Part shown: positions 61,657-64,000 of the stretch, piece after piece
How the letters are laid out: each line of letters begins with the position of its first letter
Numbering within the stretch: the first letter of the stretch is position 1
Assembly: GCA_965224735.1 (NCBI GenBank)
Contig: OZ245059.1
Coordinates: 1,116,001-1,180,000 of the forward strand
Length of the DNA stretch: 64,000 bases
Reading direction: 5' to 3'
Source of the DNA: Robiginitomaculum_A sp036478535
Lineage (GTDB): Bacteria > Pseudomonadota > Alphaproteobacteria > Caulobacterales > Maricaulaceae
Notes under the pieces: generated by a model
What the model saw: only the letters and a program-made list of their open reading frames with translations
What the model was told of the DNA's origin: nothing
The model's database searches: none
Position numbers and translations under genes: made by a program

Positions 61657-62796
61657 CTATTTTATGAGAGCGCGAATAGTCACTGTACCAGTTTTGCTAG
61701 CAGCAAGCGTAGAGCCTGAAACAGAAATTGTACAAGCGCCGGTACTGCTACCACAGTCCGTGTCTGTGCTAGGCCCGGTAAATGTTCCGCCAGTTAGGTC
61801 CGTACTTTTTTCCCCTGTGATATACGTAAGGTTATCAGGTAAAATATCGGTAATCGCAATACCCGCAGCTGCGGCTGTCTTGCCATTATTGATCACGGTA
61901 ATCACGTACTGAACACATGCGCCTGGTATTGCATACTGGGCACCAGTGCCTGGGGTGCCTGGTATCGTAGTGCAACCACTGCCGTCTTGTGAAAAGATTG
62001 TCACAGCTTTAGTGGCCGTAAGGTCTGAAGAAGCAACAATATATGTGCCTGTTGCAGAATGATCACCAGCATTGGCAAGCTCATTTGATGTGCCCGCGCC
62101 ATCGACCAACACGTTCTCAGCAAGACCCTTTAGCGTATTGCCATCAGCATCTGCTATAACTTTGGCACCTGCAACAAGTGGCGCCACAGCAGTTGTTGGC
62201 TCTACAGTATCAGCGACCAATGAAACCTTGGATTCATTGGTATCCTTAACTGTTGCGGCTATATCACCGTCAACAATAATACACAGTGTTGCATCAGCCG
62301 CAACGTCAAGAGACGCCGCGCCGCTTCCTGGTGTATAAGCAGTCCCTGTGCCAGTAATGTCGCTAGCATCGCAAAGGTTATTGCCATCATCAACATAATA
62401 TGTGATGTTCAGGCCAGTCGTATCAAAATTATCGCCCGTTTCATTGACCAGCACAAAATCATAAGCCTGTACATCATTACCCTTATTCGTAACGGAGAAT
62501 GTAAGCTCTTGGTCAAGTGCGCCAGGGGCAACAGTCTTTTTACCAGCAGTTGCCACCGTTAGATCAATCATACGGTCAACTGTGAACTCGGTTGGCTTGT
62601 TCGTGCCGCTTGGGCCAGTATCAATAGTTGTCTGGGCTACGCCGCTAACATCATAGTTCAATGAAAATGTATTTTGTACATTGGTCCCAGCAGTCGTTCC
62701 AACAGCAAATGCGTTGGACGCTGCAAACAAAGCGATTGCAGAAGTCCCTAACAATCCTTTGCGTATTAGTTTAAGTTTAAGTTTAAGTTTAGTCAT
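61657..62796 (-). CDS. Exported DUF11 domain protein (379 aa)
   Basis: The ATG at 62796 (MTKLKLKLKLIRKGLLGTSA) is preferred over an upstream in-frame ATG at 62817 because AGAAGG lies between them as a binding site. The signal peptide ends near SNAFAVG. The N-terminal KLKLKLK comes from four 6-nt units. The mature part is a Thr/Gly/Ala-rich beta protein. The C-terminal ~120 residues form a DUF11 repeat (VQYVITVINNGKTAAAAGIA, TDILPDNLTYITG). It probably partners with the giant protein downstream, but function is unknown. Confidence 0.8.
   Translation of the reverse strand: MTKLKLKLKLIRKGLLGTSAIALFAASNAFAVGTTAGTNVQNTFSLNYDVSGVAQTTIDTGPSGTNKPTEFTVDRMIDLTVATAGKKTVAPGALDQELTFSVTNKGNDVQAYDFVLVNETGDNFDTTGLNITYYVDDGNNLCDASDITGTGTAYTPGSGAASLDVAADATLCIIVDGDIAATVKDTNESKVSLVADTVEPTTAVAPLVAGAKVIADADGNTLKGLAENVLVDGAGTSNELANAGDHSATGTYIVASSDLTATKAVTIFSQDGSGCTTIPGTPGTGAQYAIPGACVQYVITVINNGKTAAAAGIAITDILPDNLTYITGEKSTDLTGGTFTGPSTDTDCGSSTGACTISVSGSTLAASKTGTVTIRALIK
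62768..62791. repeat. 6-nt tandem repeat in a signal peptide
   Basis: AGTTTA repeats four times and encodes the Lys-Leu repeats at the start of the DUF11 protein. Slippage would change the number of positive charges in the signal peptide n-region without breaking the frame. Confidence 0.9.
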
Positions 62797-63030
62797 AATT
62801 ACACAGCCTTCTTTCATTTAATTTGTGATGGTGAATACATAGCAAAAAATTATTAAAGGCTAACTTACATGTATGGTGAATATTTTATGAAATGCGGTAA
62901 AAGTGCAATATATGTGAGAAAAAACACGTTTTTTATAAATTACACTTTGGTTGAAAATTATTCAATTTCATCGCCAAAAAATGCGCTATTTTTACACATA
63001 ATTTACGAATTAGTATAACTTTGTTAACTA

Positions 63031-63305
63031 GGTAGTGTACTCATAAACTCAGGTCGAAATGGCATGTGTCAATTTGTTCGCTGGTTAGGCGTAAAGCTGC
63101 AGGAAATGCTAGCATTTTCAAAGGTTTACAACGATGCCAGTGGGCAAAGTGGCCATGCAGGGTGCGACTATAATCCGGAACTAAATCTACTTCAATCTGC
63201 GTCGTCAAAGCACTTGGTTGGGCAATAAGCCCGACCTGCGCACTTTTCCTAGCATATTTTCGCATATTTAGCTCCATTTCGACCTGAGTTTATGAGTACA
63301 CTACC
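63031..63305. mobile_element. 275-bp MITE with perfect 32-bp terminal inverted repeats
   Basis: The left end (63031-63062) begins GGTAGTGTACTCATAAACTC. The right end (63274-63305) is its exact complement over 32 bases. TA flanks both sides (63029-63030 and 63306-63307), a target duplication used by IS630/Tc1-type and some IS5-type elements. An internal minus-strand frame of 78 codons has no transposase motif. The perfect ends point to recent movement with help from a transposase elsewhere in the genome. It lies between the first and second DUF11 genes. Confidence 0.9.
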
Positions 63306-63353
63306 TAATTTGTTTTTTCGTGTACTCTGAGACAAGATAAGAGCAAAATTTGG

Positions 63354-63385
63354 CAAAAAAAGCCACCCAAATTGGGTGGTTTTAA
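63354..63385 (-). terminator. Rho-independent terminator after the small DUF11-like gene
   Basis: CCACCC (63363-63368) pairs with GGGTGG (63374-63379) around AAATT. On the minus strand the stem is followed by a T-rich tract (complement of the A run at 63355-63361). It lies about 40 bases after the stop of the gene at 63426. Confidence 0.8.
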
Positions 63386-63425
63386 TTTTATTCTAGAGAC
63401 AGAAACAAGAAACAGAGATCTTATC

Positions 63426-63902
63426 TTATTTAAGGCGCGCACTGTATGAAAGTGTTCCTGATGCCTTTGGTGCAATCGGCGTACCAATCATCCAGCGAAT
63501 ATGAGTAATGTCTTGAGCACGTGCAGGGCGGGATTTTCCATTAACGTCAATGACGTTAAGGGCAGTGCGCGCAGCAAATGTTTTTCCGCCATCAGCAGAA
63601 TACGCCGTGCGTGCACCCTCGACGTCAGCCGTGCCCTCCAAATAGGAGACTTCCGCTGGTATAGGCATAACCAAAACAACATTATCGGCTGTTTCGTTTT
63701 TTTCATTGAAATAGTTGAGAGAATAAACCACCGTATCACCTGGCGTGACCATATCGGCCCTTACCCGCTTTACAGTCTGTGTGCCATCAGCATTTTTTAC
63801 AATAACTTCATGCTCTACAACTTGCTCACCAGTAAGAGCAAAAGCACCGCCGCTTAAAAATAAGCTAACGGCAAATACGGATGTGAAAACTTTACTAAAC
63901 AT
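63426..63902 (-). CDS. Small exported DUF11-like protein (158 aa)
   Basis: A signal peptide (SVFAVSLFLSGGAFALTG) is cleaved near residue 22. The mature domain follows a DUF11 pattern: VTPGDTVVYSLNYFNEKNET, VVLVMPIPAEVSYLEGTADV, and an ending KASGTLSYSARLK typical of a domain edge. It is the first gene of the three-gene surface cluster read leftwards. It has its own terminator and is cut off from the others by the MITE. It could be a subunit assembled with the larger DUF11 proteins. Confidence 0.75.
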   Translation of the reverse strand: MFSKVFTSVFAVSLFLSGGAFALTGEQVVEHEVIVKNADGTQTVKRVRADMVTPGDTVVYSLNYFNEKNETADNVVLVMPIPAEVSYLEGTADVEGARTAYSADGGKTFAARTALNVIDVNGKSRPARAQDITHIRWMIGTPIAPKASGTLSYSARLK

Positions 63903-63916
63903 AGGTCACCTTTTAG

Positions 63917-63955
63917 ATATAATTCATGTTATATAATTCATGTTATATAATTAAT
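63917..63955. repeat. 14-nt tandem repeat upstream of the small DUF11 gene
   Basis: ATATAATTCATGTT occurs twice and a third partial unit (ATATAATTAAT) follows. On the minus strand each unit contains an ATTATAT stretch that could act as a -10 element, so repeat number may affect expression of the gene at 63426. Confidence 0.85.
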
Positions 63956-64000
63956 GGGCACATGCCCTTCTCTAGCGGCCACTATAATACACTATGTTTA

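Noticed and set aside
63041..63277. 78-codon frame inside the MITE as a transposase gene
   Set aside because: It is too short, lacks any DDE or HTH motif, and ends within the terminal repeat.
1..64000. tRNA, rRNA or CRISPR array
   Set aside because: I looked through all gaps for T-arm signatures, rRNA-like conserved blocks and regularly spaced repeats. None was found, and the tandem repeats present have no spacers.

Overview
The window looks like a chromosomal piece of an alphaproteobacterium of moderate to low GC. The evidence is the gene order ruvCAB-ybgC-tolQRAB-pal-cpoB-tilS-ftsH-folP, a DUF2794 protein, an alphaproteobacterial-type ParE, a complete cbb3 oxidase cluster (ccoNOQP plus ccoGHIS), and PII beside glutamine synthetase. 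I cannot place it to genus. A marine or Hyphomonadales-like relative is only a guess.

Layout. 1-6401 is an accessory island: a truncated IS3 element, then a tandem array of cassettes. Each cassette has a sigma70-like promoter, a lipoprotein, and a protein with an HExxH-type motif. Two cassettes are recognisable and a third survives only as its 3' end. A decayed second IS3 element closes the array. 6537-7550 is a PLP dehydratase. 7975-20682 is a housekeeping run: Holliday-junction processing (ruvCAB), the Tol-Pal envelope system with ybgC and cpoB, tilS, ftsH and folP. 21001-36501 carries thiD, xthA, parE, a large autotransporter, glnB-glnA, maeB, a MATE transporter, a 5-formyl-THF cyclo-ligase, a YmdB-type phosphoesterase and yebC. 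36954-37845 is a fused scar of two transposase remnants (IS630 and IS1595 types). 37933-46230, read leftwards, is ccoN-O-Q-P-G-H-I-S, which encodes the high-affinity terminal oxidase and its copper and assembly factors. The CcoQ here is unusually long. 46481-51796 holds a JmjC/cupin-like oxygenase homologue, glmM, glmS and a nucleotide-sugar epimerase. 52006-52640 is a small non-coding region with four consecutive hairpins, an internally deleted IS5-type element and tandem repeats. 52901-56195 has two YbjQ-type proteins, a BON-domain lipoprotein, DUF2794 and a Bax-inhibitor-1 homologue. 56472-63902 is a surface-protein cluster of three exported DUF11-like proteins, one about 1,690 residues long with a probable outer-membrane barrel. 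It is interrupted by a 275-bp MITE with perfect 32-bp terminal repeats.

Two themes stand out. First, the cassette array at 1038-5177 has nearly identical ends (C-terminal tail, promoter, signal peptide) and highly divergent middles. That is the architecture of a recombining polymorphic secreted system, and I do not recognise it as a described family. Second, short perfect or near-perfect tandem duplications (6-20 nt units) occur throughout, often at gene edges and sometimes inside genes, which suggests frequent slippage. All IS transposase genes in the window are broken or carry a lesion, so the mobile elements appear to be relics.
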